The translations under genes were made by a program, and so were the position numbers. From contig NC_064041.1 in the NCBI RefSeq assembly GCF_932526225.1, positions 13,133,951 to 13,197,950 on the forward strand: a DNA stretch of 64,000 nt. The letters run 5' to 3'. This document shows positions 1 to 13,100 of this stretch, piece by piece. How positions within the stretch are numbered: the stretch's first letter is position 1; the number at the start of each line of letters is the position of its first letter. The notes below the pieces were generated by a model. The model worked only from the letters and a program-made list of their open reading frames with translations, ran no database searches and had not been told where the DNA came from. Source of the stretch: Nematostella vectensis. Taxonomy: Eukaryota; Cnidaria; Anthozoa; Actiniaria; Edwardsiidae.

Positions 1-152
1 TATTGGCTTATCTCACAGAACTGTCAAGGTGGCCACGGTAGCGCGCGACGCATTGTGAATTACCTGCAGCGGATACTTGCATCCTTATTGGCTTATCTCA
101 CAGAACTGTCAAGGTGGCCACGGTAGCGCGCGACGCATTGTGAATTACCTGC
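1..152. repeat. 86-bp direct tandem repeat, two units
   Basis: A block that starts TATTGGCTTATCTCACAGAA at position 1 recurs at 87 with identical sequence through GAATTACCTGC. The period is 86 bp and the second unit is partial. The array may continue left of the window. No coding sense is apparent. Confidence 0.85.
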
Positions 153-272
153 TAGGATGCCCTTGCATTGTCGGATAGAGGGGCCTGATCCGCTGATTGG
201 GCGGCCAGTGGTTTTCAATCTGTGGAATGGAAAAAACACTAAATCACTACCCTCCTCATTTAAGATCACTTA

Positions 273-510
273 TGCCTAGTGCACACTAGCGACATATCGA
301 CATGGGCACGCGCACTCTTATCTTCGACATAACGACATGGACATAATGACATCTTTTATGACATAACGACATGAGCGCGCGCACTCTTATCTTCGACATA
401 ATCACATCTTTTATGTCATTATGTCCATGTCGTTATGTCGGGCTTAACATAGTGCGCGCGCCCATGTCGTTATGTCGATATGTTGTTATGTTGCTAGTGT
501 GCACTAGGCA
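273..510. mobile_element. PIF/Harbinger-like MITE
   Basis: The 238-bp element begins TGCCTAGTGCACACTAGC and ends with the exact reverse complement of those 18 bases (493-510). A TTA trinucleotide flanks both ends (270-272 and 511-513), which matches the TWA target duplication known for PIF/Harbinger transposons. The interior is made of repeated GACATAACGACATG-type words on both strands, so the whole unit can fold into a long hairpin. There is no transposase; an open frame across it is only the translated palindrome. Confidence 0.65.
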
Positions 511-513
511 TTA

Positions 514-2231
514 TACTTACATTTTTTTGCATATAACACATAAATCGTTAATCACTACTTTCCGGCATAATGTGGAAACTAGGGCAAATATGTGTTGCAC
601 ACTACAATATGCGCCCACTAAAGTCTGGTTCCCATATAGTCGCTTAAGTTTTTTTTCACGCTACTGGGAAACTACTGGAAATATATTGTTGACGACACAT
701 GAATTCCTTTAAGAGCTCTGTAAGTGGCGTGAATTTTCATAGAAGCTACACTGTTCCCGCGCTCCAATCTTGGTAGTTTTTACCGTGCGAATTTATCCGG
801 GTCGGTTTTATTTTTATTTGTGTAAAATGATTGGGCTATCCATGGCAATCTAAACTTCATAGGCATCCCTATATCATGTTTTCAAACTTTGAAAAGCGGT
901 ACAAACAGTATCGATTTAATTTAACTTATATCGAAAGCTTTACCCTAAAACTTCAAAATCATGGAAATTGTCTTGGTAAATGATCTTTGGCCGATGGCTG
1001 CTCGTTGTAAAAAAAAAAATCTCTCGTAATCTTTAATAGCTCTTTAGACACGCAAATGGGGAGTAGAATGAGAAAAAAAAGGAAAGGTTTATTATTAGAT
1101 GAACACTCAGGCATATAAACCCATCAATCAAATAGATGAATACTCAGGCATGTAATCCCATCAATCAAAAGCAGACCAATAAATGATCACTTGGAATTTT
1201 TCTCATATATCATTTCCTTTCAACTTCACTGTTCCACATGAAAAGGGTAAAGATCCTTGTTTACAGATCAATCGCAGAACGCCAAAACTAATGCTTAGAC
1301 AAAATAATGACGTCTTAATTAATGTCCTTGAAGCGATTTAATTAAAACCATTATAGTTTTCAGGGCGAGTTCTGATCAACACTAAATGAGGTTTGGTGCT
1401 TATCAATAGAATTAAAAATGGGTTTAAAAATGTATGTATAAATAAAGGATCACACAGATTCTTTATTTTTACTACTTAAAAGAGGGGGAAATTACGAGAA
1501 AAATACGTATACGGTGAATCTTTCAACTTTTATTTCTAAATTAATCAACGCGGTTTCCCCCATTAATGAGAAAGTCTAAAATACTCGGCTCTTTTTGTGT
1601 TTTGTTAAAAAACGCAGCTGTTTCTCCTTATTACAAGATAATGATCTGATAGTTAAATGGCAAATTTGGGTGATTTCCCCGACTTGAGACACATGCGAGG
1701 ACTTCTAAAACATGGTCACTTATGAAAAGGAAATGTCGTTCAAAGACCTCCGAGGAAGTTTGAAAATACAATATTGCCTGACTGGGCGACTGACAAACCG
1801 TGGGAGGTAGATGTATTTTCATATGGATATGGCTGATAATTGGATTTTTCTTAATTCGTTATTTTGTAAATAAAATCCGTTGAAGCCTTCACGAGATGCC
1901 CAGAGACAAATAGCAAAAGTAAACATTATTTGGACGTCCCATGAGGCGCCGACAGGTAGGGCAGTAGGGAAGGCCACGCATGATAAATAACGTGATTAAT
2001 AATATTCATCGGGTTCAACAATGGAAGGCTTTATGTATAAGATGTCTATTACCCAAGGCGAGTGAATAACACTATAGTCATCGTCTAATGATCATTCAAC
2101 CCAAGAAGGCTTCATATATGAGCTTTCTATTAAACAAGGCGAGTGAATAGCACTACTATCCATAGACGGAACAGGAGAGGAAGCAAACAGATAAAGCCAG
2201 TGGTATCTATTATTATCTTTGTGGAAATCAT
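514..2231. other. AT-rich non-coding DNA upstream of the GPCR
   Basis: I see no gene here. It holds A- and T-runs, a short repeat of CTCAGGCAT-CCATCAATCAAA near 1,095-1,170, and an imperfect direct repeat of about 55 bp (2,022-2,078 and 2,103-2,157, sharing CAAGGCGAGTGAATA). Promoter elements for the GPCR at 2,232 may lie here, but I cannot point to one. Confidence 0.5.
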
Positions 2232-3254
2232 TTGATTTCAGCTGGGAAGGCATTACAATTATCACTAGTGCATTACTTCCACCATCAGCGCCTACCAGTG
2301 ATGGATGAAACAGGCAGGAACTCTAGCCAGTCTCATCTTGACACCATCGTGATCGCCGTTCTGTCAATAGAAGGAATAACCATCGCAAGCTCGAATTTAC
2401 TAACGCTGCTTCTCTTCGTTACGGACAGAAGTCTGAGAAAGCGAAATACGTATTTCATTGCAAGTTTGGCGCTTGCTGACACACTAGTCGGTGTAGCCGC
2501 GGTTAATATTGCAGTTTTCGTAGCATTAGGGCACGATGCACGCGCAGTTTTACTCCTAAAGGTACCGCAATCTCTTGCGTGTAGCCTTTTTGAGATATTC
2601 GTATCTACGAGCTCAGGACTTGGTCTGTTGATTATTTCTATCGAGAGATTCCTAGCGACGATCGCACCGATGCATCACCGCAAGTCGGGGCTACACCCGT
2701 ACTACCTGGGAATTGCCGCCCAGTGGGTTCTCCCCACACTTAGCGCCATCATCGCGCTGATCTCAGTAGACATGTACAATATCTACTGCATGTACTTGAT
2801 CGTGTTTTTCGTTTTCGTGTTCTGCTTTTGCTATGCGTCCATCTTCATCAAGTTCAAGCTGCAGAACCGCCAGCATCAGCGGAACTCTCTCTCCCTGACG
2901 CAGCAGCGAGAGCGGGAACTCGCCAAGGTCCTTCTAACGGTTACTTTCGTATCTGTGCTATGCTACGTTCCCACGGGGATCTTTATGTCTGATTTCCACA
3001 ACACTCAGGTCCATGTGGCTCTGGCGTGTTACTCTACAAGGTTCGCAAACTCGCTCGTCAACCCTGCGGTTTACGTCTTACGGATGAAGGAATTTAAGGT
3101 GGCCTTGGTCAATTCATTGTGTAGTTTCCATACTAGGGTGTATCCGCTTGAGTCATGTGCTAGTGGAAATGCACATACAACAACCGTAGGGACCAGTCAA
3201 CAACAGGAAAGATCAACTGGAGTGGCAAGCGTCGTTCAAAATTCAATCGTTTGA
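2232..3254 (+). CDS. Class A (rhodopsin-like) GPCR, intronless
   Basis: This single-exon frame encodes a 340-residue seven-transmembrane receptor that would signal through G proteins at the plasma membrane. Class A landmarks are visible: TM1 Asn55 (SSNLL), TM2 Asp83 (SLALADTL), the TM3 end ERF at 138-140 in place of DRY, TM4 Trp165, TM6 CYVP at 244-247 in place of CWxP, and TM7 NPAVY at 277-281. The charged loop between TM5 and TM6 and a Ser/Thr-rich tail of about 50 residues are normal. The first Met may be residue 1, or residue 24, which lies just before an N-glycosylation-type NSS and gives a more usual short N terminus. Small amine/adenosine/melanocortin-like receptors are the nearest class by feel, but the ligand cannot be read from sequence. 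Cnidarian genomes carry many intronless receptors of this sort. Confidence 0.88.
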   Translation: MISAGKALQLSLVHYFHHQRLPVMDETGRNSSQSHLDTIVIAVLSIEGITIASSNLLTLLLFVTDRSLRKRNTYFIASLALADTLVGVAAVNIAVFVALGHDARAVLLLKVPQSLACSLFEIFVSTSSGLGLLIISIERFLATIAPMHHRKSGLHPYYLGIAAQWVLPTLSAIIALISVDMYNIYCMYLIVFFVFVFCFCYASIFIKFKLQNRQHQRNSLSLTQQRERELAKVLLTVTFVSVLCYVPTGIFMSDFHNTQVHVALACYSTRFANSLVNPAVYVLRMKEFKVALVNSLCSFHTRVYPLESCASGNAHTTTVGTSQQQERSTGVASVVQNSIV

Positions 3255-3262
3255 AAAATGGC

Positions 3263-3334
3263 GGCGCGATAGCTCAGTGGTACGAGCTTCGTCTCACAAG
3301 CAAGAGAACCTGGGTTCGAACCCAGGTCAGGAGA
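3263..3334 (+). pseudogene. tRNA-Val(CAC)-like pseudogene or tRNA-derived remnant
   Basis: An A-box-like D arm (TAGCTCAGTGG, stem GCTC/GAGC) and a perfect T arm (CCTGG-GTTCGAAC-CCAGG) are spaced as in a tRNA. The anticodon loop CTCACAA would give CAC (valine). The anticodon stem has a mismatch and wobble pairs. The acceptor arms GGCGCGA and TCAGGAG pair at only three of seven positions, so a functional tRNA is unlikely. It starts nine bases after the GPCR stop codon. A tRNA-derived SINE head is an alternative. Confidence 0.6.
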
Positions 3335-4252
3335 TTTTCTGCATGTTCTAGAACTATTTATTATAACAGTCTTATATCAGTTGCATTAGAATCAAGCGTA
3401 TGAGCAATTAAACACGGAAAAAAATATTTGCGTCACGCATGATACAATAAAAATTTGCTTTCTAACTTTCACGGCTTGCTATGGACTCGATATTACGTGA
3501 GATAAGCTTCTTTCACTACCTTGTCTCATTATGAGAAAGTGTCACTAAGTGCATGGTAGACTTTGCACAATATTTTGTGAAAGGAGACATCATTTAGCGG
3601 ACGCCTCTGGCAGCCGCCATTTTGTCATCCTTGTAAAATACTATGTGTAAGAAAGCATTCATTTCCATCGGCTGATTTTGGAAAGTCAATGCAATATTTT
3701 CGGCTGAATTTTGTTACTTCGTTTTTAGATGGTTATGGTAAGATTTCATTGCAAAGCATGTCTTCCACTATTAAATGATAACAAAGGTGTGGCTGACAAA
3801 GGCTATGTAACAAGAATCTTACTATACCGGTAAAGCCAGCAGCAAAGTGTGACGGAAGGTCTTCTTCAGGGAAGTTAACATAAAAACTACTAATGCTGTG
3901 CATACCAGTAGCAGATCTACGAAGGGGGGGGGGGGGTTAGGGGGTTTAACCCCCCCTTTTGGGCTGCCTTTTTTATATTAAAAATTGTGTCTGTTCATTC
4001 CAAAATCGTTAAGAAAGTAAAATAATGACGAAAATTTTTGGGTCAGCCCCTCCCCCCTCCCTTGGCAAAAAGCTAGATTTGCCACTGCATACATACAATA
4101 GTATAAGGTGTAAAACTAGCATGCAAATACTTCATTCTGATGATTCACGTGTCTTAGCCAACAATTTTTCATGGTTATCTGAGACTTACGTAGGGGTAAA
4201 AAATTCCTAGTGTCAACAACAAGCCACCTAATTTTTTATGGTATCATCTCAC
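3335..4252. other. Non-coding stretch with G-run and C-run
   Basis: No gene is supported here. An 11-base G run followed by a GTTTAACCCCCCC stretch lies near 3,926-3,960. The segment probably includes the remaining 3' exons and introns of the minus-strand gene whose last recognised exon ends at 4,253, but I could not identify them. Confidence 0.4.
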
Positions 4253-6777
4253 CTAGCTTTAAGAAGTCTTGGGTAGGATGGTACATGACGTTTTACTGGC
4301 TCGGGCTGTTTCAGTTGTTCTCTGATCTGTTCAACTTTCACTCTTGTTGCCTCCTTTATTTCATGTCCGGGATCAACAACCTGACCAGAAACAGCAACAA
4401 GGATATCAAGAAATAGGCTTGCAAAGTGATTCCTGCTTAGTAGTCTCTTTTCACCACTAGCCCACCAAAATACAAAGAGAAGAGGTCTCAGAATTAGCTG
4501 CCACTTGCAAGCCTATGAGAGTTGCTGCTAAAAAGAGGCTGTTTTTTAAAAGGGCCTAGTCATCACAGTATAGAAGTGTAGTAAGAAATTAATATTTTGT
4601 GACTACAATGCTGGACAAAACTAGTTGTCGCGTGCCTAAAAAAAGGCTGATATTGTGATACCTATTGTTATTATGTTAATTAAACGCTTAATCTGCTTAC
4701 AATCTGCAGCTAAACATCATTTAGCAAATTAAAAACCCTATATTTTTTAAGACTGGGGTCTCTTTAGTATCAGGAACAAAAAAGCCTTCAATTCATACTG
4801 TATAAAATATTTAACAATTGTCCCAACAAAGCTGCCCACAAATAATATTTAACAAATTTTAAATAAAACTTCTAGAGCACAACTATTTGATGAGATGATC
4901 AAGTACTGTACACTTGATGTGTGCGCAAGGTGTGGTCATTGTCGGGATTGATCAACTACTGTACAGTCAACACATTTATTAGCAACACTTCTGAAGACTG
5001 AAACTGTACTCAATCTATAGAGCTCTCCACTTATAATTGATCTGAAAACACAGTTGGATCATGAGAAGTGGTTTTCTTAGACTCTTGCTTAGACGCAGAT
5101 GGAAAAAGAACAAGTTATAGATGAATGGGTGCCAGTGGCGGATCTAGGATTTAGAAAGGAGGGGTGACATTTTTGAAAGTCTGTCACGATTTTTTCTTCC
5201 AAATTTTAAGGAAAATATATTTCATGTTACAAATTCTTCTAGAAAATTTAAGAATACTTTTAATGTCCCTGTTTATGAAAATCACATTACTTATTAAAGT
5301 TTTGAATTACAGAAAACCAAAAGCATAACAGCTCGTCTTAGTATCTGGTGGAATACTTACAAGAAAATGATAAATTTTTAGATGAGTATTGCACTGATCT
5401 TTACATGTTTGGTTTAAGGGATTGGGATTTTAAATGAGAGTGGGGTCATATTTTAGGTACTCTTTTCAATATGTCATACCTACCCCTGTAGGCTTTTTTC
5501 GTGTCTTATAAGGCCCTTGTTTAAAAGGAGATAAGATGTAACAGTTGTCCTTATCAATGGGTACTCTTGGATGCCTGTTTCCATGTGATTGACTGGTCGG
5601 CCGGGACGCTGTTGCACTACTAAGGTAGCTTGCACTATCAGTGACAAGGGTGAACTCCTCCGAACCTGTCAATCATATACAGCACAGTAATGAGGACCTT
5701 TCATAGAAAAAGTATTATTTGAAAGCTAATGTGTGACTCCAACTAAAGAGGAGGAAATTGGAAATTTCCAAAGCTGTTTATTGGGGGTCCAGGGACAAAG
5801 GTAACAATTTATTTGATGACAATGATAATTGGTGCAAATCGATGCCATATAGACTGATTATCTTGAAAGGGAATTTAGTAATCAGTAATCAATCCACAAC
5901 AACAATCAATCAATAATTGATAAACATTCACACCAATCAATCAATAATTGATAAACATTCACACCAATCAATCAATAATTGATAAACATTCACACCAATC
6001 AATCAATAATTGATAAACATTCACACCAATCAATCAATAATTGATAAACATTATTAAATTCACCTTGCTGGCATTGTCCCAGGATAAAATCTTACCTAGA
6101 TTTAGCTCTGATAGCCTTGTATCAACACTCAAGTGTGATCCAGGTTGCTGCATTAGAAAGAGGAGATACTTATTTTGAGACGCATACAGGCGTACGAATC
6201 ATTGCACCATGCGAACATGATGCATGGACTTCATTGCACCCTTTGTACACAAGGTCGCGATGCTGTGAAGCAGTTTGAAAACATTTCTTTGGTCATGTGG
6301 TCGACTGATTGAGGCAGTACCACTAACGCTGTTACAACACAGACCTTAAAACTGGTTGGCCCAAACTCTAGAAAAGGGGGTGCTGATGTAGGTTGGGCAA
6401 ACTAGGAGATGAGAGAGTGTAAATAAAAAAAACGTACCAGAAATTTGTCAAAATATGGTTTGTAGCTACACCCCCTCCCCTCTGCATCTGCCCTGTATAA
6501 ATACTCAACACAAAGTCGTTAAGATTTTCAGTTAGCAAAAACACTAAACAACGACAAACAACAAATACATTCGTTATAAACTTCCCGTGATTACGGTCTA
6601 AATATTCTCTCAGCACACCTGGTGGTTTGTACCGCTCGGTGGTCGTAGTTCAAAGTCACAGTCAGCGTATCTCTCCTCTATCACCAGTTGATACTCTCTG
6701 TCGTCTAGTCTGTTGCTAGAGGAAGATGTCCGCCGAGAGTTCCCGGAACTTCGACGACTTGGAATTTTATCCACCAT
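4253..6777 (-). CDS. Unrecognised multi-exon gene, minus strand (5' part)
   Basis: Four exons join in phase on the minus strand: 6777-6619 (ATG in a CCACCATG-rich context on the other strand, 53 codons, donor CAG|GTGTGC), 6147-6096 (acceptor TGCAG, donor TAG|GTAAGA), 5665-5484 (acceptor GACAG, donor GGG|GTAGGT) and 4380-4253 (acceptor GTCAG, donor TAG|GTGAGA). The product is hydrophilic and Ser/Arg-rich at the start, with SSGNSRRTSSSSNR near residue 11. It has a basic FKQGPYKTRKKP stretch and then a charged, probably helical EIKEATRVKVEQIREQL segment. I see no signal peptide or membrane span. I do not recognise the family. The exons were chosen by phase and consensus sites, so boundaries are inference. 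The last exon ends mid-codon, so the gene must continue below 4,253. It is arranged head to head with DOLPP1. Confidence 0.6.
5904..6052. repeat. 31-bp tandem repeat, about 4.8 units
   Basis: The unit AATCAATCAATAATTGATAA plus ACATTCACACC repeats at 5904, 5935, 5966, 5997 and 6028. It lies inside intron 2 of the minus-strand gene, about 45 bp past the exon 2 donor, and does not overlap the splice site. Confidence 0.9.
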
Positions 6778-7165
6778 GTTGCAAGCCCAGCCAAACTCTT
6801 GATATCCCTAAGCACCATCAAATACAGCAAGAAGCAGTCTGATCAAATACTTGAGGTGTCATGGAAATTACTAAGTTCTTGAAAGTTTACTTTGGTGAAG
6901 GTAAATTTGGGACGCCATCTTTGTTGCTATTTGGCCAACGTGGCGCGCATAGAATCCTGGGTAAATAGAATGTTCTGATTCGTATAATTCCAAAATAAGG
7001 GGAAATAGAATTCAAAATTACCATTTCGATGAAGTTTTCGGTGACTATAATTGTCAGGTTAAATTCATTGCTTATTGACTTTTAATATATAATTCGTTTT
7101 ATATTTAATGAGACGCGCAAAGAATGTCGGGATGTATTAGCGCAAGGCATTCTAGGTAATTCAAA
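6778..7165. promoter_or_regulatory. Shared intergenic region of a head-to-head gene pair
   Basis: This 388-bp gap separates the start codons of the unrecognised minus-strand gene (6777) and DOLPP1 (7166), so it should hold both promoters. An inverted CCAAT (ATTGG-type GGCCAAC context) occurs near 6,930, but I see no clear TATA box for either side. The call rests on geometry, not on a recognised motif. Confidence 0.45.
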
Positions 7166-10100
7166 ATGGCTGCCGACGCCACGTTTAAACAGTCGTGCCA
7201 GAAATCGCACGATAACCTCTTTTTTGATTACATAGGAGAAAATCCAAACTGGAAACCTGTATCTTTAACACACGTAGAATACCCTAAAGGTGTGTAGACT
7301 TTCGCGATCGATTTTTTTCTTTTACAAAATCGTATTTATTTGTAGTCTGTTGCAGAACAGCCGGTATGTTTCTTCATCACTTCAAAGAAATCTTGTTTGT
7401 CGTAACACTTTGTTTTGTTTTACTATGCTTTGACAGGCGACCTTGTCGGTCTAGTATTAGCATGGTGCAGTCTTATGCCGATTTTTATCATCGTTTCTTT
7501 AATGACTCTTATTGTATTTCGTCGGGAACTACATACGGTAAGTTATAAATAAATACATTAGTTTACAAGGTTAGCCATTTGGCGAAATTCTTCAAATACT
7601 GATGATTCAGCGTTATACTGTGTCATGCAGCTGCACAATGATATTTATCAATTTATTTTCCATGTCGTTAATTTTTGTCAAAAATATTGTATAAACTCTG
7701 TGGATCCATACCGTCATACCGTTATTTAAATCTGGAGAAAAAGAGTTATTCAGTAACTATAGACCAATTTCTATACTTCCATGCTTCTCAAAAATTTATG
7801 AAAGAGCAATATACAATCAACTTATCTCCTTCATTAACAAATATAACATTCTAAATAATAACCAGTATGGATTTAGAGACAAACATTCAACAGTTATGGC
7901 AGTTTGTGACTTTATAGAAAAGATATCCTCTTCTATTGATAAAGGCTACAACACTATAGGCATTTTTTTAGAATTGTCAAAGGCATTTGACACCATAAAC
8001 CACAATATCCTTCTTCAAAAACTGCAATTTTATGGTATAAGAGGAATTCCACTGCTTTGGTTCCAAAATTATCTTTCAAACCAAAAACAATTCGTTAATT
8101 ATAAAGGTAAGAAGTCAGAAGAAAATAATATAACCTGTGGTGTTCCTCAAGGTTCCATTCTTGGGCCCTTAATATTTTATATAGATTTATGATGTCCCTA
8201 ATGCCACGGAACTGTTTTCATTTACTCTTTTTGCTGATGACACAAACTTAATTTTCAAATCGGAATCTGCTGAGGACATGGATGAAATTTTAAACTCCGA
8301 GCTATTTAAACTAACAGAATGGTATACGAATAAATTATCACTTAACACTAAAAAAACAAACTACATTATATTCAGAAACAGCAAAAGAAAAACGAAACAT
8401 ACAACCAAAATAGAGATAAACAACGAACCAATCCAGATGGTAAATGAAACTGAATTGTTAGGACTCATCATTGATAGTCAATTAAATTGGAAGTCGCATA
8501 TTAACCATGTCAGAACTAAAATCACTAAAAATGTTGGAATAATGAATAAACTTCACTTTTATTTCACTAAATTTAGCCTAAAATCTTTATATTTTACATT
8601 AGTTCATCCGTACATACACTATGGAAACATGAACTGGGCAATTAATTATGACACAAGTTTAAAACGAATATTCCTTTTGCAAAAAAGGTGTGTTAGAATA
8701 ATAACAAATTCTCATTACCTCAGTCACACTGAACCCTTATTCAAAGAAGAAAGGCTTCTTACGGTCTATGACATTAACACCCTTGAAACTGCATTATTCA
8801 TGTATAAATTCGACAATAATCAATTACCGGGGACTTTTGATAACTTTTTTAAAAGAAATAATACAATCCACAGCTATAACATGAGAAATTCATGCGACTA
8901 TCGCACAACTCTTAGAAAAACAAGACGGGGCCAATTTTCAATTTCGTACAGGGGTCCAAAAATCTGGAGCAACCTCACTTGTCAAGCAAAATAATGCAGA
9001 TCAGTAAATATGTTCAAAAAGATCGTAAAGGACAATATCCTCTCTCAAAAAGCAGCTATTGATTTATAGATATGATTCTACTTTATTTCATCAAATCAGC
9101 CACATGTAAATTTAATAATAAGGATTCCTTAGTCAAATCAAGAACATTAATATATATTTTAGTAGAGACGCTACTTAGTCTGCGACAGGGGTCTACACTC
9201 ATAAGCATTGTGCTTTTAGTAGACTCCTCATCATCACTATTTTTTGCATTATTATCATTATACTATTATTTGGTGAAATAAACTTGATTGATTGATTGAT
9301 AAAAGTCACCGATGCCTTTTTATGCCTTTTAATTCAGTCATATTTACACCAAGAACTGGCCATGTCTCCTTTATTCCTTTTAATCCATAACTTACATATG
9401 TTTACATCTGTTTAGATATATATAATGCAATGATTAAGATAATACATGTGCTCTGATTGGTTTGTTTTGGGCACTTCCATGGCCTGTGAAGGTCAACTGA
9501 TGACCCATAAAATCATGTAAGGAGAACTTTTGCATTATCAGTCAACAAACCTGGTGGATTCCTAATGTTTGCATTTTAATCCTCAATATTATCATTCTTT
9601 GGGTTAGAAAGCAGTTAAATAAGAAACTCCCGACTCTATCCAATAAGAGCTAATACAGATAATACAGAATAATAGAGTGAAGTTTTTTTTTTTTTCAGAA
9701 TATAAGGCTAAGGTTTTCCGTTTTCAAACTGCCTACATCTACTGAGCATGCTGACTTCCATTTGGATGAGGCTACTACAATTTTTTTAATTTTATTTTGT
9801 GTAATGTAAAAACAGGTTTATAAAGAAACATAATGTGTCTCCATGGCACAATAAAAACCATGGCATTTACTCTCACCCTGCTATCTTCTACCCTCAAATT
9901 CTTCGAAACAAAAACATTTATGCACAATTTATTTTTAGTTCTTAATCTAGATATTACTTGGCTTATTAGCTATGAAATAATTGATAAGAAAAATATTATT
10001 TGCATGATGTTATGGTGTTATGACAACCAAGGTGATTTTGTTTTGGAGAATTTGAGAGCAGAACATTTGAACATGAGAACCTTAAGTTGTGTGCTTCTTG

Positions 10101-13100
10101 TTTGCTCGAGAATTCTTCAAAGAAACAGCAAGCTTTTCAGGATGTTATGAAGGCACAAAAATTAAGATTTGTTTTAATTCACACAACAAAAGACAAGAAA
10201 AAGTGAAATAGTGCACACACGTCTTTACAATGTAAGCGCACACAGAAAATAATTTGAAGACCAAAGACTCTTGCTTGACATTGGGCTGTGTTTGGAGTTT
10301 CTTTTTTTACTGGGCCATGTTTCTTCCTCGTATTATTAATGAAATAAAATAAACTAAAAAAAAATTTAGTGATAAAATGCAAAAGTTTGTGGGAATTCAC
10401 AAGGTTGCTGACTAATGATGCACAAATTCTCTTTACATAATTTTGTTATGAGTCATCGCATGACCTTCATGAAGTTTCGAAACCAATTGGACATATGTGT
10501 AAAATCTCAATTATTTTATAATTGCAAATAATAACAATAAATATGTACTTGGTAAGGTATCTATAGTAAACCATTCACACAAAGACTGGTTCTTACCGTA
10601 AGCCAATGTTAGCTGGTCTTGGTTTTAAGGAAGATGCCTATTCCCCCTTCAGGTGACAATGTTAGCTGGTCTGTGTATAAATGAAGCTGTCAATATGGTG
10701 GTGAAGCACACGCTAGCACAACCCCGGCCATGTGCTGATCACTTATACCAACCCTCCACATTTGGGATGCCGTCTGATCACTCGCAGTTCATGGGATTTT
10801 TTGCTGTTTATATGGTTCTGTTTATTTACTGTAGGTAAGTAGATTTCCCATGTATACACCTATTTCAATAAAGGTCCTATCTCTCTTTTATTGACAACTG
10901 GTGTTGTTATATCTCATATTCCAGATTACATTATTCACAATCCACAACAATGTGGGACGACTTACTAGACAACCTGTGGAAGCATGCTGTGGCTCTAGGA
11001 TCTATTGCACTTTCATTAGCAGTAGCATTTAGTAGGTATGTAACCTGTGGAAGTATGGCATGGCTCTAGGATCTATTGCACTTTCATTAGCAGTAGCATT
11101 TAGTAGGTATGTAACCTGTGGAAGTATGGCATGGCTTTAGGATCTATTGCACTTTCATTAGCAGTAGCATTTAGTAGGTATGTAACCTGTGGAAGTATGG
11201 CATGGCTTTAGGATCTATTGCACTTTCATTAGCAGTAGCATTTAGTAGGTATGTAACCTGTGGAAGTATGGCATGGCTTTAGGATCTATTGCACTTTCAT
11301 TAGCAGTAGCACTTAGTAGGTATGTAACCTGTGGAAGTATGGCATGGCTTTAGGATCTATTGCACTTTCATTAGCAGTAGCATTTAGTAGGTATGTAACC
11401 TGTGGAAGTATGGCATGGCTTTAGGATCTATTGCACTTTCATTAGCAGTAGCATTTAGTAGGTATGTAACCTGTGGAAGTATGACATGGCTTTAGGATCT
11501 ATTGCACTTTCATTAGCAGTAGCACTTAGTAGGTATGTAATCTGTGGAAGTATGGCATGGCTCTAGGATCTATTGCACTTTCATTAGCAGTAGCACTTAG
11601 TAGGTATGTAACCTGTGGAAGTATGGCTCATGGCTTTAGGATCTATTGCACTTTCATTAGCAGTAGCATTTAGTAGGTATGTAACCTGTGGAAGTATGGC
11701 ATGGCTTTAGGATCTATTGCACTTTCATTAGCAGTAGCATTCAATACTGTATGTAGAAGGCTCATGATGTGGTTCTATAGAGAAATTCATAATCGATGAG
11801 GGAATTCCACAGTAAATTTCATGCAAAAAACGATATTGCACAAGTCAGGCAGCATCAAGTGCAATATTGTTTTTCAAGTGAAATTTCACATGGAAATCAC
11901 GAATTGATGATTAGTTAATTCTTGAATCCTATGGTCAAATTCTTTTTATGGTTGAATAGATTTTAAAGTGCTATTTTTAGTTGGCAAAGAAGCCATTTCT
12001 TAGTTGTTATTTTTTACATCAGATCAATCACATTTAGAAAGTTGAATCCATTTTGTTCTCAAGAAAAAGAGACAATGGTTTGATAGAGATATCTTTATTT
12101 TCGATGGTACAATTAATAGCTAGATATTTATTGGATTGAGCACAAAGTAATCGCCTCACCAAATCTGTGAGGATTGGTAGTTCTAACCTGAGATGAGAAA
12201 ATGGACAGATCAAAACAAAAAAAAGTGTGACTTCAAAACGCCTGTCAATCCAAATTAAGAGGAAATCATGACTTCATCCGGATGGGAGGTAAACCTGGAG
12301 GTTGACAGCAATGCTAATTGGGGAGTTGTTGAAGTGAGTTCCAGAAATAGACACCTTATTGCACCACCGAGAAACCTGTTGTGGCACAGAAGGATTTTTA
12401 CCTGTGGTGGGTAGCGACTTCGGTGCCTTTTTCTGGTGTTGTAAGCCTTCATACACTCTTTAAATTCTTGTATTTCATTTAAAATATAAGAACTTTATTT
12501 TCATTCATGTTTTTTGTCTTTCTGCAGGAAGAGCAGTTATCTTGGTGTTTTGAATTTTGTCAATGTTTGTGTTCTACTCGCAAGAGTCAAAGGCTTAGAA
12601 AGTGTGAATATTCAGACTAATTCTTAAGACGAAAGTTTCTTTCTAAAAAAATTGATTCATCAATACCAGAATTAGTTTTATGAGAACTTTGATTTTCTCA
12701 ACTTATGTTTGAAAGATATTATTCGCATTGGGAAAAAATTTCTGCTACACCTGTGCTTTCATTGAATTCCACTTTTCAACTATTGAATTCCTCAAAAAAA
12801 ATCTCACTTTTTTTTTACCAATGAGAGCACGCATAAGAATTTGACTGGGATTCTAGGATATATTGCTTTCATTAGGAGTTTATATGGTTTGACTGAATAT
12901 ATACATTATCATAACATCAGTTAGAGCATCCCACTTTCTGTTAATAGCTTCAGGCATACTATCCTACCATACGCAGTGTCAACCAATTTACCCCCCATTA
13001 CATGTGGTTTGTTATGGTTTTAAGGGTGTACCTGCGATATCATGACATCAACCAAGTTGCTGCTGGCCTTCTGATTGGTGGAGCTATGGGTGTCGCCTGG

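Noticed and set aside
371-712. 113-codon frame near the left end
   Set aside because: Its first half is the translated palindrome of the Harbinger-like MITE, and no domain is seen.
3263-3334. Functional tRNA-Val
   Set aside because: The acceptor stem pairs at only three of seven positions and the anticodon stem has a mismatch.
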